Shown here in pieces: positions 34,639 to 44,603 of a DNA stretch of 64,000 nucleotides. Source of the DNA: Maritimibacter alkaliphilus (GTDB lineage Bacteria; Pseudomonadota; Alphaproteobacteria; Rhodobacterales; Rhodobacteraceae); NCBI RefSeq assembly GCF_019801605.1, contig NZ_JAHVIT010000003.1, positions 310,001-374,000 of the forward strand, in the 5' to 3' direction. Under the pieces are notes generated by a model that made no database searches, was not told the origin of the DNA, and saw only the letters and a list, made by a program, of their open reading frames with translations. The stretch's first letter is position 1, and each line of letters starts with the position of its first letter. Made by a program: the position numbers and the translations under genes.

Positions 34639-36228
34639 ATGACCGACCTTTACCCCGTGCGCCGCGCGCTCCTTTCCGTATCCGACAAGACCGGACTGAT
34701 CGACCTGGCCCGCGAGCTGGCCGCGATGGACATCGAGCTTCTGTCCACCGGCGGCACGGCCAAGGCGATGCGCGCCGAGGGTCTGACGGTCAAGGACGTG
34801 TCCGAGATCACCAACTTCCCCGAGATGATGGACGGCCGCGTGAAGACGCTGCACCCCAACGTCCACGGCGGCCTGCTGGCCCTGCGCGATGACGAGGCGC
34901 ATGTGGCGGCCATGAACCAGCACGGGATCGAAGGCATCGACCTGCTGGTCGTGAACCTCTACCCGTTCGAGGAAACCGTCGCCAAGGGTGCCGACTACGA
35001 CACCTGCATCGAGAACATCGACATCGGCGGCCCCGCGATGATCCGCGCCGCGGCCAAGAACCACAAGTTCGTCAACGTCGTCACCGACGTCGAGGACTAC
35101 GCGACGCTGATCGAAGAGCTGAAGGCCAATGGCGGCAAGACCCGCCTCGGCTACCGCAAGCAGCTGGCGCTGACCGCCTACGCCCGCACCGGCGCCTATG
35201 ACGCCGCCGTTTCGACCTGGCTGGCAGGCGCGCTGGAGCAGACCTCGCCCCGCCGCCGCGCCTTTGCCGGCACGCTGGCGCAAAACCTGCGCTATGGCGA
35301 GAACCCGCACCAGCGCGCGGCCTTCTACACCGACGGCTCCAACCGTCCGGGCGTGGCGACCGCCAAGCAGCTGCAGGGCAAGGAACTGTCCTACAACAAC
35401 ATCAACGACACCGACGCGGCCTTTGAACTGGTGTCGGAATTCCTGCCCGAGAACGGCCCGGCCTGCGCGATCATCAAGCACGCCAACCCCTGCGGCGTCG
35501 CCAAGGCGGCCACGCTGAAGGAAGCCTACCAGCGGGCCTTCGACTGCGACCGCACCTCGGCCTTCGGCGGCATCATCGCGCTGAACCACCGCCTCGACCG
35601 CGAGACGGCGGAAGAGATCAGCCAGATCTTCACCGAGGTGGTCATCGCCCCCGGCGTCCATGACGACGCGCTGGACATCTTCGCCAAGAAGAAGAACCTG
35701 CGCCTGCTGGTCACCCCCGGCCTTGCCAACCCTGCCGAGGCCGCGCTGGCCTACAAGCAGGTGTCCGGCGGTCTGCTGGTGCAGGACAAGGACAACGGCT
35801 TCATCTCCGAGGACGACCTGAAGGTCGTGACCAAGCGCGCCCCCACCGATCAGGAAATGAAGGACCTGCTCTTCGCGTGGAAAGTCGCCAAGCACGTCAA
35901 GTCGAACGCGATCGTCTACGTCAAGGACGGCGCCACCGTGGGCGTGGGCGCGGGCCAGATGTCGCGCGTCGACAGCTGCCGCATCGCCGCCCGCAAGAGC
36001 CAGGACATGGCCGAGGCGCTGGAGCTTTCCACGCCGCTGACGCAGGGCTCGGTCGTGGCATCGGACGCCTTCTTCCCCTTCGCCGACGGCCTGCTGACCG
36101 CGGCCGAGGCCGGTGCCACTGCAGTGATCCAGCCCGGTGGCTCGATGCGCGATGACGAGGTGATCAAGGCCGCGGACGAGGCCGGCCTCGCCATGGTCAT
36201 GACCGGCATGCGCCACTTCCGGCACTGA
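34639..36228 (+). CDS. purH: Bifunctional AICAR formyltransferase/IMP cyclohydrolase
   Basis: A cytosolic enzyme of 529 residues that catalyses the last two steps of IMP synthesis. The N-terminal IMP cyclohydrolase (MGS-like) domain has [36 protein letters not shown] and YPFEETV. The C-terminal AICAR transformylase domain has the catalytic-region [20 protein letters not shown], and the end [14 protein letters not shown] with GMRHFRH. Length and motifs are normal. It is probably co-transcribed with the heparinase-like gene, has only a weak ribosome binding site, and is closed by a terminator. Confidence 0.98.
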   Translation: MTDLYPVRRALLSVSDKTGLIDLARELAAMDIELLSTGGTAKAMRAEGLTVKDVSEITNFPEMMDGRVKTLHPNVHGGLLALRDDEAHVAAMNQHGIEGIDLLVVNLYPFEETVAKGADYDTCIENIDIGGPAMIRAAAKNHKFVNVVTDVEDYATLIEELKANGGKTRLGYRKQLALTAYARTGAYDAAVSTWLAGALEQTSPRRRAFAGTLAQNLRYGENPHQRAAFYTDGSNRPGVATAKQLQGKELSYNNINDTDAAFELVSEFLPENGPACAIIKHANPCGVAKAATLKEAYQRAFDCDRTSAFGGIIALNHRLDRETAEEISQIFTEVVIAPGVHDDALDIFAKKKNLRLLVTPGLANPAEAALAYKQVSGGLLVQDKDNGFISEDDLKVVTKRAPTDQEMKDLLFAWKVAKHVKSNAIVYVKDGATVGVGAGQMSRVDSCRIAARKSQDMAEALELSTPLTQGSVVASDAFFPFADGLLTAAEAGATAVIQPGGSMRDDEVIKAADEAGLAMVMTGMRHFRH

Positions 36229-36249
36229 TCCCGGACAAGATGAACACGC

Positions 36250-36281
36250 GGGGCGGCCTGTCTCGGGCCGCCCCGCCCTTT
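36250..36281 (+). terminator. Intrinsic terminator of purH
   Basis: GGGGCGGCC (36250-36258) pairs with GGCCGCCCC (36266-36274) with a seven-base loop, followed by GCCCTTTTC. It lies 22 bp after the stop codon. Confidence 0.85.
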
Positions 36282-36310
36282 TCAACGACAGCGAAAGAGG
36301 TCACGCCTCG

Positions 36311-36787
36311 ATGCGGATGCGCATTCTCTTCTGGTCGGCTTTCTGGACCTTCCTCATCGACCAGGTCAGCAAGTACGTGGTGGTGCACATGATGGACCTC
36401 CGGACCCTGGGCGAGATCGATGTTCTGCCGCCTCTGCTGAACTTCCGCATGGCGTGGAACTACGGCATCAACTTCGGCCTCTTTTCGCAGAGCGCCGACC
36501 TTGGCCGCTGGGTGCTGATCGGGCTGGCGCTGGTGATCTGCGTGGCGGTCTTCCTGTGGACCCGCAAGGAACGCCCGGGCCGCTGGGGCATGATCGCCGC
36601 CGGCCTGCTGATCGGCGGGGCGCTGGGGAATGTCGTCGACCGGCTGCTCTACGGCGCGGTGGCGGACTTCCTGAACATGTCCTGCTGCGGGATCGAGAAC
36701 CCCTATGCCTTCAACGTGGCCGACATCACGATCTTCATCGGCGCGCTGGCGCTGGTGCTGCTGCCGGCCCGGAAAAAGGGCGCGTGA
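36311..36787 (+). CDS. lspA: Lipoprotein signal peptidase (signal peptidase II)
   Basis: An inner-membrane aspartyl protease of 158 residues that removes signal peptides from prolipoproteins. Four spans are seen. The conserved Asn is Asn107 (GALGNVVDRL) and the catalytic aspartates are Asp119 (GAVADF) and Asp138 (FNVADITI). The spacings of 12 and 19 equal those of characterised LspA. AAAGAGG lies about 13 bases upstream of the ATG. The next gene encodes a DUF3035 lipoprotein, one of its likely substrates. Confidence 0.96.
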   Translation: MRMRILFWSAFWTFLIDQVSKYVVVHMMDLRTLGEIDVLPPLLNFRMAWNYGINFGLFSQSADLGRWVLIGLALVICVAVFLWTRKERPGRWGMIAAGLLIGGALGNVVDRLLYGAVADFLNMSCCGIENPYAFNVADITIFIGALALVLLPARKKGA

Positions 36788-36838
36788 CCTCGGTCGCGTG
36801 ATCCGTTACACAGGGCGAAAGTGAGCAAGGGGGACCCG

Positions 36839-37363
36839 ATGCACCTGACGCGCGGCATGCTTCTGATTTCGGTTCTGGCTCTCGCGGCCTGCTCCGGCAC
36901 GCCCGAGGGCGTGACCCAGCTGCGGTCCTTCAAGAACTCGTCGGACGGCCCCGAGGAATTCGCGATCCTGCCCGGCAAGGAACTGCAGCAGCCCGAGAGC
37001 TATGCCAGCCTGCCGACGCCGACCCCCGGCGGCAGCAATCGCACGGACCAGACCCCCAATGCCGACGCCGTGGCCGCCCTCGGCGGCAGCCGCGCCACGC
37101 TGGCCCAGCAGGGCGTGCCCTCGGACGAAGGCCAGCTCGTCGCGCATGCGACGCGCAACGGCGTGCAGCCGGACATCCGCCAGACACTGGCGCAGGAAGA
37201 CCAGGACTTCCGCAAGCGCAAACAGCGGTTCACCAAGATCCGCCTGTTCCACGTGGACCGCTATTACCAGGCCTACGGGGACGAGTCCCTGAACGGCCGT
37301 GGCACCGCGTGGCAATGGCGTACCGCCGGCGCGGAAACGCCCACCAGCCCGCCGGCCGAGTAA
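36839..37363 (+). CDS. DUF3035 lipoprotein
   Basis: A protein of 174 residues. The signal MHLTRGMLLISVLALAAC places the lipidated Cys at 18. The mature part is the DUF3035 region (PEEFAILPGKELQQPESYAS, DAVAALGG) with a charged C-terminal helix (QEDQDFRKRKQRFTKIRLF). Its function is unknown. In this bacterial group the gene regularly follows lspA and precedes the M16 peptidases, so an envelope role is likely. The ATG at 36839 follows AAGGGGG. Confidence 0.88.
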   Translation: MHLTRGMLLISVLALAACSGTPEGVTQLRSFKNSSDGPEEFAILPGKELQQPESYASLPTPTPGGSNRTDQTPNADAVAALGGSRATLAQQGVPSDEGQLVAHATRNGVQPDIRQTLAQEDQDFRKRKQRFTKIRLFHVDRYYQAYGDESLNGRGTAWQWRTAGAETPTSPPAE

Positions 37364-37486
37364 CCCCCGGCCGAGCCCCCATGACCGTGTGGTCCGGCGC
37401 AGTCTTCACCGTGGCAGCGTGAACCGGGCAGGTCCCGTGCAGGGCGCGCCTTGAAGCGCGCGCGCTTTCGCCGGGCAGACGGCAAC

Positions 37487-37531
37487 AGTCCAAGCCCCGA
37501 CAGCCCACGCCGAGACAGCCCAAGCCGAGAC
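37487..37531. repeat. Three-copy 15-bp tandem repeat
   Basis: Head-to-tail AGTCCAAGCCCCGAC, AGCCCACGCCGAGAC and AGCCCAAGCCGAGAC. It ends 13 bp before the double palindrome. Period and copy number match the array at 5812 although the sequence differs. Confidence 0.85.
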
Positions 37532-37544
37532 AGTGCGGCGCTCC

Positions 37545-37589
37545 CCGGAAAATTCGAATTTTCCGGTCCGTTTTCTTCGAAGAAAACGG
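37545..37589. repeat. Double-palindrome element, family A copy 2 (inverted)
   Basis: A palindrome with half CCGGAAAATTC (37545-37566), one T, then a palindrome with half CCGTTTTCTTC (37568-37589). The order is reversed relative to copy 1, so the whole unit lies in the opposite orientation. The first palindrome has centre TTCGAA instead of TGCGCA, a compensatory change that keeps perfect symmetry. Confidence 0.85.
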
Positions 37590-37640
37590 GCAGCGGTTCG
37601 GGCTGTGCGTGTCCGTGCGGGCCGGGGGCTCTCCTTGCGC

Positions 37641-37712
37641 GGCAGAGGGGGCACTGCCCCCGCCACGCCTGCGGCGTGTCCCCCCGGGATATTTGGGAAC
37701 AGTGGATGAAGG
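37641..37712. repeat. GC-rich intergenic element with GGGATATTT
   Basis: A stretch with GGGGGCACTGCCCCC (itself an inverted repeat), CGCCTGCGGCG, CCCCCCGGGATATTT and GATGAAGG. The same succession is found in reverse complement at 53751-53820 and partly at 59901-59925. Unit limits are approximate. Confidence 0.65.
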
Positions 37713-37815
37713 CGGCGGGGCGCCGGTCTCCGGCTGTCACATCCCCGTCAGGTGTCTTGCAGGGGTGGGCCACTGGCGTATCTTGCTGGGCGAGCCCATG
37801 GGGAAAGGAACTTTC

Positions 37816-39171
37816 ATGCAACGTGTAATCGGGCCCCTGCTGGCGCTGGGGCTGGGAGCCGCGCTTCCCGTTGCCGCCGGCGCGGCGGAACCGGGGCTGA
37901 ACGACCTGGTGACGGATTTCACCCTGTCGAACGGCATGGAGGTGGTGGTGATCGAGGATCACCGCGCGCCGGTGGTGCAGCAGATGGTCTGGTACCGCAA
38001 CGGCGCCGCCGACGAGACGCCCGGCGTCTCCGGCGTGGCGCATTTCCTGGAACACCTGATGTTCAAGGCCACCAAGACCATGGCCTCGGGCGAATTGTCC
38101 AAGACCGTGGCCGAGAACGGCGGGACCGACAATGCCTTCACCGGGCAGGACTACACCGCCTATTTCCAGCGCGTCGCCGCCGACCGGCTGGAACTGATGA
38201 TGAAGATGGAGAGTGACCGGATGGTCAACCTGAACCTCTCCGAGGACGACATCGCCACCGAGCGGCAGGTGATCATCGAGGAGCGCAACCAGCGCACCGA
38301 GAGCAACCCGCAGGCGCTCTACCGCGAGCAGGCGATGGCGGCGCAGTACCTGAACTCGCCCTACGGCATCCCGGTGATCGGCTGGCGTCACGAGATGGAG
38401 GCGCTGAGCCGGCAGGACGCGCTCGACTACTACAAGACCTACTACGCGCCGAACAACGCGATCCTCGTGGTGTCGGGCGACGTGACCCCCGAGGGCGTGA
38501 AGGAGCTGGCCGAAAAGTACTATGGCGTGCTGCCGGCCAATCCCGACCTGCCGGAGCGCATGCGCCCGCAGGAGCCGCCCCAGACCGCCGAGCGCCGCCT
38601 GACCTATCGCGACGCGCGCATCGCGCAGCCCTATGTCAGCCGCACCTACCTTGCCCCCGAGCGGGACGCGGGCGACCAGACCGAGGCCGCCGCGCTGACG
38701 CTGCTGGCGGAGCTTCTGGGCGGCGGGCAGACCTCCTACCTGACGCAAAAGCTGCAGTACGACAGCCAGACCGCGGTCTATGCCTCGGCCTACTACGACG
38801 GCACCTCGCTCGATGACACGCTCTTCGGGGTCTACATCGTACCCTCGCAGGGGGTCTCCCTCGAGGAGGGCGAGGCAGCGCTGGACCAGGCTTTGGCCGA
38901 TTTCATGGAAGACGGCGTCGACACCGAGGAACTGGACCGGATCAAGATGCAGATCCGCGCCTCCCAGATCTATGCCCGCGACGACGTGGATGCCCTCGCC
39001 CGGCGCTACGGATCGGCCCTGACGCAGGGGCTGACGGTGCAGGACGTGCAGGACTGGCCGCAGATCCTGCAGGACGTGACCGAGGACGACATCATGGCCG
39101 CCGCGCGGGAGGTCCTGAACCGGGATCGCGCCGTCACCGGCTGGCTGACCGGCGAGGAGGTGACCCAATGA
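37816..39171 (+). CDS. M16 family zinc metallopeptidase (catalytic subunit)
   Basis: A periplasmic or inner-membrane-attached protease of 451 residues with a signal peptide (MQRVIGPLLALGLGAALPVA, then AGAAE). The inverted zinc motif is HFLEH (His76, Glu79, His80) and the distal ligand is a Glu in VIIEERN (Glu155 or 156). The M16 C-terminal domain follows with LLAELLGGGQTSYLTQKL. It belongs to the two-subunit M16B group that needs the next gene product as non-catalytic partner. The ATG at 37816 has AAGGAA upstream. An in-frame ATG at 37798 would add six residues. Confidence 0.93.
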   Translation: MQRVIGPLLALGLGAALPVAAGAAEPGLNDLVTDFTLSNGMEVVVIEDHRAPVVQQMVWYRNGAADETPGVSGVAHFLEHLMFKATKTMASGELSKTVAENGGTDNAFTGQDYTAYFQRVAADRLELMMKMESDRMVNLNLSEDDIATERQVIIEERNQRTESNPQALYREQAMAAQYLNSPYGIPVIGWRHEMEALSRQDALDYYKTYYAPNNAILVVSGDVTPEGVKELAEKYYGVLPANPDLPERMRPQEPPQTAERRLTYRDARIAQPYVSRTYLAPERDAGDQTEAAALTLLAELLGGGQTSYLTQKLQYDSQTAVYASAYYDGTSLDDTLFGVYIVPSQGVSLEEGEAALDQALADFMEDGVDTEELDRIKMQIRASQIYARDDVDALARRYGSALTQGLTVQDVQDWPQILQDVTEDDIMAAAREVLNRDRAVTGWLTGEEVTQ

Positions 39172-40565
39172 CCATGCTGTTCCGCCTGATGGCCCCGATC
39201 GCCCTCTCGCTTGCGGCCCTGCCGCTGCGGGCCGAGGTGAACATCCAGGAGGTGACCTCGGACGGGGGCATCACCGCCTGGCTGGTGGAGGATCACTCGA
39301 TTCCCTTCACCGCGCTGGAGCTCCGCTTCCGGGGCGGCGCCTCGCTGGACGAACCCGGCAAGCGCGGCGCGACCTACCTGATGAGCGGCCTGCTCGAGGA
39401 AGGTTCCGGCGACATGGACGCGCAGGATTTCACCCGCGCGCGGGAGAACCTCGCCGCCTCCTTCAACTACGACGTGAGCGATGACACGCTCTCCGTCTCG
39501 GCCAAGTTCCTGACCGAGAACCGGGACGAGGCGATCGACCTGCTGCACCAGTCCCTGACCGAGCCGCGCTTCGACGAGGATGCGATCACCCGGGTGCGGG
39601 CGCAGGTGCTCTCGATCATCCGCTCCAACGCGCAGGACCCGAATGACATCGCCGGCGAGGCCTTTGCCCAGCAGACCTACGGGATGCACCCCTACGGCAC
39701 TGCCATGGAGGGGACCGAGGAGAGCGTCAGCGCCCTGACCCGCGAGGACCTGATCCATGCCCAGCACAATGCCCTCGCGCAGGACCGGCTCTATGTCGGT
39801 GCCGTGGGCGACATCACCCCGGACGAGCTGAAGACCCTGCTCGACGACTTGCTGGGGGATCTGCCCACCGCCGGCGCCCCCCTGCCCGGTCCGGCCAACC
39901 CGGCCTTCGACGGGCAGGTGCGTCAGGTGCCGTTCAACACGCCGCAGTCGGTCGTGCTCTTCGGCCAGCCCGGCATGGGGCAGGACGATCCGGACTTCTT
40001 CGCCGCCTACCTGTTGAACACGATCCTCGGCGGCGGCGGCTTCGAAAGCCGCCTGATGAAGGAGGTGCGCGTCAAGCGCGGCCTGACCTACGGCGTCTAC
40101 TCCTACCTCGTGGACCGCGACCAGGCGAAGGTCTGGATGGGCTCGCTCGCCTCCGCGAACAACCGCGTGGCCGAGGCCGTGGGCCTCGTGCGGGACGAGT
40201 GGCGCAAGGCCCGCGAGGAGGGCGTGACCGAGGAAGAGCTTTCCGCGGCCAAGAAGTACCTGACCGGCGCCTACCCGCTGCGCTTCGACGGCAACGGTCC
40301 GATCGCGAACATCCTCGTCGGCATGCAGATGTCGGGGATGCCGATCGACTACATCGCCACCCGCAACTCCAAGCTGGAGGCCGTGACGCTGGACGACGTG
40401 AACCGCGTGGCGCGCGAGCTGATGGACCCCGAGAAGCTGAGCTTCGTCGTGGTCGGCCAGCCCGAGGGGCTGGACGATGCGCCGGTGATCGCGCCCGCCA
40501 GTACCGATGCGGATGCAGAGACCGAAACCACGCCCGACGCAGTGCCGCTCGAAACCTCGAACTGA
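39168..40565 (+). CDS. M16 family peptidase-like partner lacking the zinc motif
   Basis: A protein of 465 residues with a signal peptide (LMAPIALSLAALPLRA). The H-x-x-E-H motif is replaced by YLMSGLLEEG, so it cannot bind zinc in the usual way. The C-terminal half keeps the substrate-binding R/Y pair region ILGGGGFESRLMKEVR, then KRGLTYGVYSY. Such subunits pair with an active M16 chain in a heterodimeric clamp. The start overlaps the preceding stop codon by four bases. The C terminus is an acidic and threonine-rich tail. Confidence 0.93.
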   Translation: MTMLFRLMAPIALSLAALPLRAEVNIQEVTSDGGITAWLVEDHSIPFTALELRFRGGASLDEPGKRGATYLMSGLLEEGSGDMDAQDFTRARENLAASFNYDVSDDTLSVSAKFLTENRDEAIDLLHQSLTEPRFDEDAITRVRAQVLSIIRSNAQDPNDIAGEAFAQQTYGMHPYGTAMEGTEESVSALTREDLIHAQHNALAQDRLYVGAVGDITPDELKTLLDDLLGDLPTAGAPLPGPANPAFDGQVRQVPFNTPQSVVLFGQPGMGQDDPDFFAAYLLNTILGGGGFESRLMKEVRVKRGLTYGVYSYLVDRDQAKVWMGSLASANNRVAEAVGLVRDEWRKAREEGVTEEELSAAKKYLTGAYPLRFDGNGPIANILVGMQMSGMPIDYIATRNSKLEAVTLDDVNRVARELMDPEKLSFVVVGQPEGLDDAPVIAPASTDADAETETTPDAVPLETSN

Positions 40566-40587
40566 GCGGCGGATCACGGGATCGGAC

Positions 40588-40620
40588 GGGGCCGCCGGAG
40601 CATTCGGCGGCCCCTTTTTC
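40588..40620 (+). terminator. Intrinsic terminator of the M16 operon
   Basis: GGGGCCGCCG (40588-40597) pairs with CGGCGGCCCC (40605-40614) with a seven-base loop and a TTTTT tract. Confidence 0.92.
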
Positions 40621-40777
40621 ATGGCCCTCCCCCTTGGGACGGACAGGCCGTGCCCGGCGCCGGTGACCGGCACGCCCCTGCGGCGCGGCAGGCTGCGAAG
40701 GGCGCTCTGACAGGGCCTCACGGCTACGCGATTTTTTGCCAATCGCCCTTTCGCCTGTGGCGGAATTCGAGCTAATA

Positions 40778-40795
40778 TTGCACTGTCGAGTGCAA
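40778..40795. promoter_or_regulatory. Inverted repeat upstream of the IalB-like gene
   Basis: TTGCACT-GTCG-AGTGCAA, seven-base perfect arms, 89-106 bp before the start codon, preceded by an AT-rich stretch that could be a -10 region (TAATAT). It could be an operator or a 5' UTR hairpin. Confidence 0.45.
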
Positions 40796-40883
40796 AATGG
40801 CCCGATGCCGGAACAGGCGGTTGAACGCGGGCGGGGCCGATTGAGGCGCCCTCAGGGGCAAGGACAGCTTGGAGGCTGGACAT

Positions 40884-41411
40884 ATGAAATCACGAATTGC
40901 GTTCGCCGTGGCCGGCTACATCGCCCTGGCCGCTTCGGGTGCAGTTGCGCAGCAGGTCAGCGACAATCAAGTCGCCGAGCGCACGGACTGGAGTGTCTTC
41001 GAAGGCAGCGAACCCCGCGAATGCTGGGCCGTTTCGGCGCCGAAGGAGACGGTGAACACCAAGGACGGCCGGACCGTCTCGGTGCGCCGCGGGGACATCC
41101 TGCTGATGGCCTTCTTCCGCCCCGGCGCGGAAGTGGCCGGCCAGATCACCTTCACCGGCGGCTACCCGTTCCGCGATGGTTCGACCGTGAACCTGAACGT
41201 CGACGGCACCGAGTTCGAGCTCTTCACCGAGGGCGAGTGGGCCTGGCCCGCCTCCCCCTCGGAGGACAGCAAGATCCTGACCGCGATGAAGCGTGGCTCC
41301 TCTGCCGTCGTCACCGGCGTTTCGGGCCGCGGCACCGCGACCAAGGACACCTTTTCGCTTCTGGGCTTCACCGCGATGGTCGAAGAAGCCGAGAAACGCT
41401 GCACCAACTGA
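40884..41411 (+). CDS. Invasion-associated locus B (IalB) family protein
   Basis: A secreted protein of 175 residues. The signal peptide MKSRIAFAVAGYIALAAS is cut near AVA-QQ. The mature domain has WSVFEGSEPRECWAVSAPK, then VSVRRGDILLMAFFRPGA and SAVVTGVSGRGTATKDTFS with LLGFTAMVEEAEKRC, typical of the IalB domain with its paired cysteines. In free-living bacteria it is an envelope protein of unknown function. GGAGG lies ten bases upstream of the ATG at 40884. Confidence 0.85.
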   Translation: MKSRIAFAVAGYIALAASGAVAQQVSDNQVAERTDWSVFEGSEPRECWAVSAPKETVNTKDGRTVSVRRGDILLMAFFRPGAEVAGQITFTGGYPFRDGSTVNLNVDGTEFELFTEGEWAWPASPSEDSKILTAMKRGSSAVVTGVSGRGTATKDTFSLLGFTAMVEEAEKRCTN

Positions 41412-41463
41412 TCCGGCCCGGGGCTTGCCCCGGCCACAGCAAACCGGGCCAGCACGGCCCCCG

Positions 41464-41495
41464 ACAGCGCCGCGCGAACGGCGCTGTTTCCTTTT
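41464..41495 (+). terminator. Terminator of the IalB-like gene
   Basis: ACAGCGCCG (41464-41472) pairs with CGGCGCTGT (41479-41487) and is followed by TTCCTTTT. Confidence 0.8.
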
Positions 41496-41582
41496 GCCCG
41501 CGAATCCGCTATTTATCTGCGCTTCGACGGGCCCTATATGCCCTATCGCCCTGATATCTGCCTGACAGACCGGACCTTTCCG

Positions 41583-42770
<1,188 letters not shown>

Positions 42771-42831
42771 CAGAACGGGCAAAACCGGTCAGAAAGGGAA
42801 CCGACGCAACGATCACGAGGTTGAGACACCG

Positions 42832-43812
42832 ATGACCGAGCGCACGACCCTGACCCGCTTTACCCCCCTTCCCCGGCCTCAGACGCCGGAGGGCGATCCG
42901 CGCCTCTGCGGCGTGGAGATCGAATTCACCGGCCTGACCGAGAGTGAGACCGCGCGCCTGCTGGCCCGCGAACTGGGTGGCAAGGCCCGCTGCACCGACG
43001 AGACCGACTGGGAAATCACCGGCTCCAAGCTGGGCAAGATCGAGATCTATCTCGACACCGCCCTGCGCAAGTCCGGCTCGCGCACCGTGCGGGTCGCCGG
43101 CATGGAACTTGGCCGCGAGGTGATCCCTGTCGAGATCGTGACCGAACCGCTGGACCTCGCCGGGCTGGAGGCGCTGGAGGCGCTGCGCGGCCCGATGCGC
43201 CGCGAGGGGGCGCAGGGCTCCTCGGCCCATGTCTTCTATGGCTTCGGGCTGCACCTGAATATCCAGATCGCCTCGGAGGATGCGGCGGGGATCACCCGGC
43301 CGCTGCTGGCCTATGCGCTGATCGAGGACTGGATGCGCCGCGCCCTGCCGATCGACGACAGCCGCAAGGTGCTGCCCTTCACCGCGCCCTATCCCACCCG
43401 CCTGGTGGCCGACCTTGCCCGCCTCGGGCCGGACGCCACGCCCGACAGGGTGCAGGGCACCTACCTCGAGCATCTGCAAAGCCGGAACTTCGGCCTCGAC
43501 ATGTTGCCGATCTTCGCGTGGCGCGATCCGCAGACGGTGGAGCGGGCGCTGGGGCCGGACCATGGCACCGGTGCGCGGCCTGCGTTCCACTTCCGCCTGC
43601 CCGATTGCCGGATCGACGATCCGCGCTGGTCCTTCGCGGATGAATGGAACCGCTGGCTGCTGGTGGAACGGATCGCCGAGGACACGGTCCTCCTCCAACG
43701 GCTGGCGAACGCGTGGCTCGGCAGCCACGGGCCGATCACGTTGAGCCGCCAGAACTGGGCCCGGCGCTGCGGCGCGCTGCTGCATGAAAGCGGGCTGGAG
43801 CTGCCGCGATGA
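42832..43812 (+). CDS. Amidoligase family protein (Amidoligase_2, glutamine-synthetase-like fold)
   Basis: A protein of 326 residues. The start GVEIEFTGL (Glu29, Glu31) is the metal-binding strand seen in amidoligases of the glutamine synthetase/COOH-NH2 ligase superfamily. Further markers are TDETDWEITGSKLGKIEIYL, a second acidic strand in VIPVEIVTEPLDL, and SSAHVFYGFGLHLNIQI, where the basic and His residues line the ATP site. The predicted reaction is ATP-dependent amide bond formation with an unknown amine and carboxylate. The next gene, a class I glutamine-amidotransferase-like hydrolase, overlaps it by four bases, a pairing noted for this family. Confidence 0.82.
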   Translation: MTERTTLTRFTPLPRPQTPEGDPRLCGVEIEFTGLTESETARLLARELGGKARCTDETDWEITGSKLGKIEIYLDTALRKSGSRTVRVAGMELGREVIPVEIVTEPLDLAGLEALEALRGPMRREGAQGSSAHVFYGFGLHLNIQIASEDAAGITRPLLAYALIEDWMRRALPIDDSRKVLPFTAPYPTRLVADLARLGPDATPDRVQGTYLEHLQSRNFGLDMLPIFAWRDPQTVERALGPDHGTGARPAFHFRLPDCRIDDPRWSFADEWNRWLLVERIAEDTVLLQRLANAWLGSHGPITLSRQNWARRCGALLHESGLELPR

Positions 43813-44555
43813 CCTCAACCGATGGGCGGCCCCTGATCGGGGTCACCACCTCCGCCCGGTCGGGCTGGCGGATCTTTCCGCTCGTGGCGCTGAACATCTG
43901 GCTGGCCGGCGGTCAGGCAGTCCGCTGGGGTGCGGGACGGCCCGCCCACGTGGGCCTCGTGGACGGGATCGTCATCGGGGGCGGCGACGATATCTCGCCC
44001 GATCTCTACGGCGGTGCCCTCGTGGCCTCGGCCCGCTTCGATGCCGCCCGCGATGCGCTGGAGCGGCGGCTGGTCGAGGAGGCACAGGCCGCGTTCAAGC
44101 CGGTGCTCGGCATCTGCCGGGGCAGCCAGATGCTGAACGTCGCCCTCGGCGGCACGCTGGAACAGGACGCCTATGGCCGCTACATGGACAGCCGCCACAT
44201 CCGCACCATCCTGCCCCGCAAGCGCGTGCAGATACAGCCCGACACGCAGCTGTCGCTGATCGCGGGCGAGGCACCGATGAAGGTCAACGCCCTGCACACG
44301 CAGGCGGTGGATTGCCTCGGCGAAGGGCTGCGCGTGGCGGCCCGGGACGAGGGCGGGATGATCCAGGCCATCGAACGGGCGGCGCCACCCTTCGCCGTGG
44401 GGGTGCAATGGCACCCGGAACATCTCTTCTACGCCAATCGTCAGCGTGCACTGTTCCGCGCGCTGGTGACCGCCGCCCGCACCGGCCGCGCCGCGCCCGA
44501 GGGCGAGCCGGGCGCGCAGCTCGACGCCGTGGCCGAGGCCCTGCGCCCGCTCTGA
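43809..44555 (+). CDS. Class I glutamine amidotransferase-like hydrolase (peptidase C26, PuuD-like)
   Basis: A protein of 248 residues. The triad is Cys103 (LGICRGSQML), His202 and Glu204 (VQWHPEHL). The oxyanion strand is VIGGGDDISP. This is the gamma-glutamyl-GABA hydrolase/PuuD-like group that cuts gamma-glutamyl amides. It starts four bases before the end of the amidoligase gene (ATGA), so the ligase and hydrolase are made together. No puu or other polyamine genes lie nearby, so a puuD name would be unjustified. Confidence 0.88.
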   Translation: MTSTDGRPLIGVTTSARSGWRIFPLVALNIWLAGGQAVRWGAGRPAHVGLVDGIVIGGGDDISPDLYGGALVASARFDAARDALERRLVEEAQAAFKPVLGICRGSQMLNVALGGTLEQDAYGRYMDSRHIRTILPRKRVQIQPDTQLSLIAGEAPMKVNALHTQAVDCLGEGLRVAARDEGGMIQAIERAAPPFAVGVQWHPEHLFYANRQRALFRALVTAARTGRAAPEGEPGAQLDAVAEALRPL

Positions 44556-44603
44556 GACTGTCGCATCGCGCCGGTCCGGAGCGTCAGGCCCCGGCGTGCC
44601 ATG

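Larger units (their letters stand above)
37364..37815. other. Gene-free repeat-rich gap upstream of the M16 operon
   Basis: No open frame here looks coding. From left to right it holds GC-rich unique sequence, the three-copy 15-bp array (37487), double-palindrome family A copy 2 (37545), the GGATATTT element (37641) and the M16 promoter region. Confidence 0.7.
40566..40883. other. Gap between M16 operon and IalB-like gene
   Basis: It holds the M16 terminator, then unique sequence with an AT-richer segment (GATTTTTTGCCAATCG near 40730-40745) and an inverted repeat at 40778. The IalB-like promoter must lie here. No gene is seen. Confidence 0.5.

Noticed and set aside
37487-37589. CRISPR-like reading of the repeats and palindromes
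   Set aside because: The 15-bp units are directly adjacent without spacers and there are no cas genes. The palindromes are not regularly spaced.
43809-44555. PuuD of a putrescine degradation pathway
   Set aside because: No puuA, puuB or puuC genes are nearby. The partner is an amidoligase-family gene instead.
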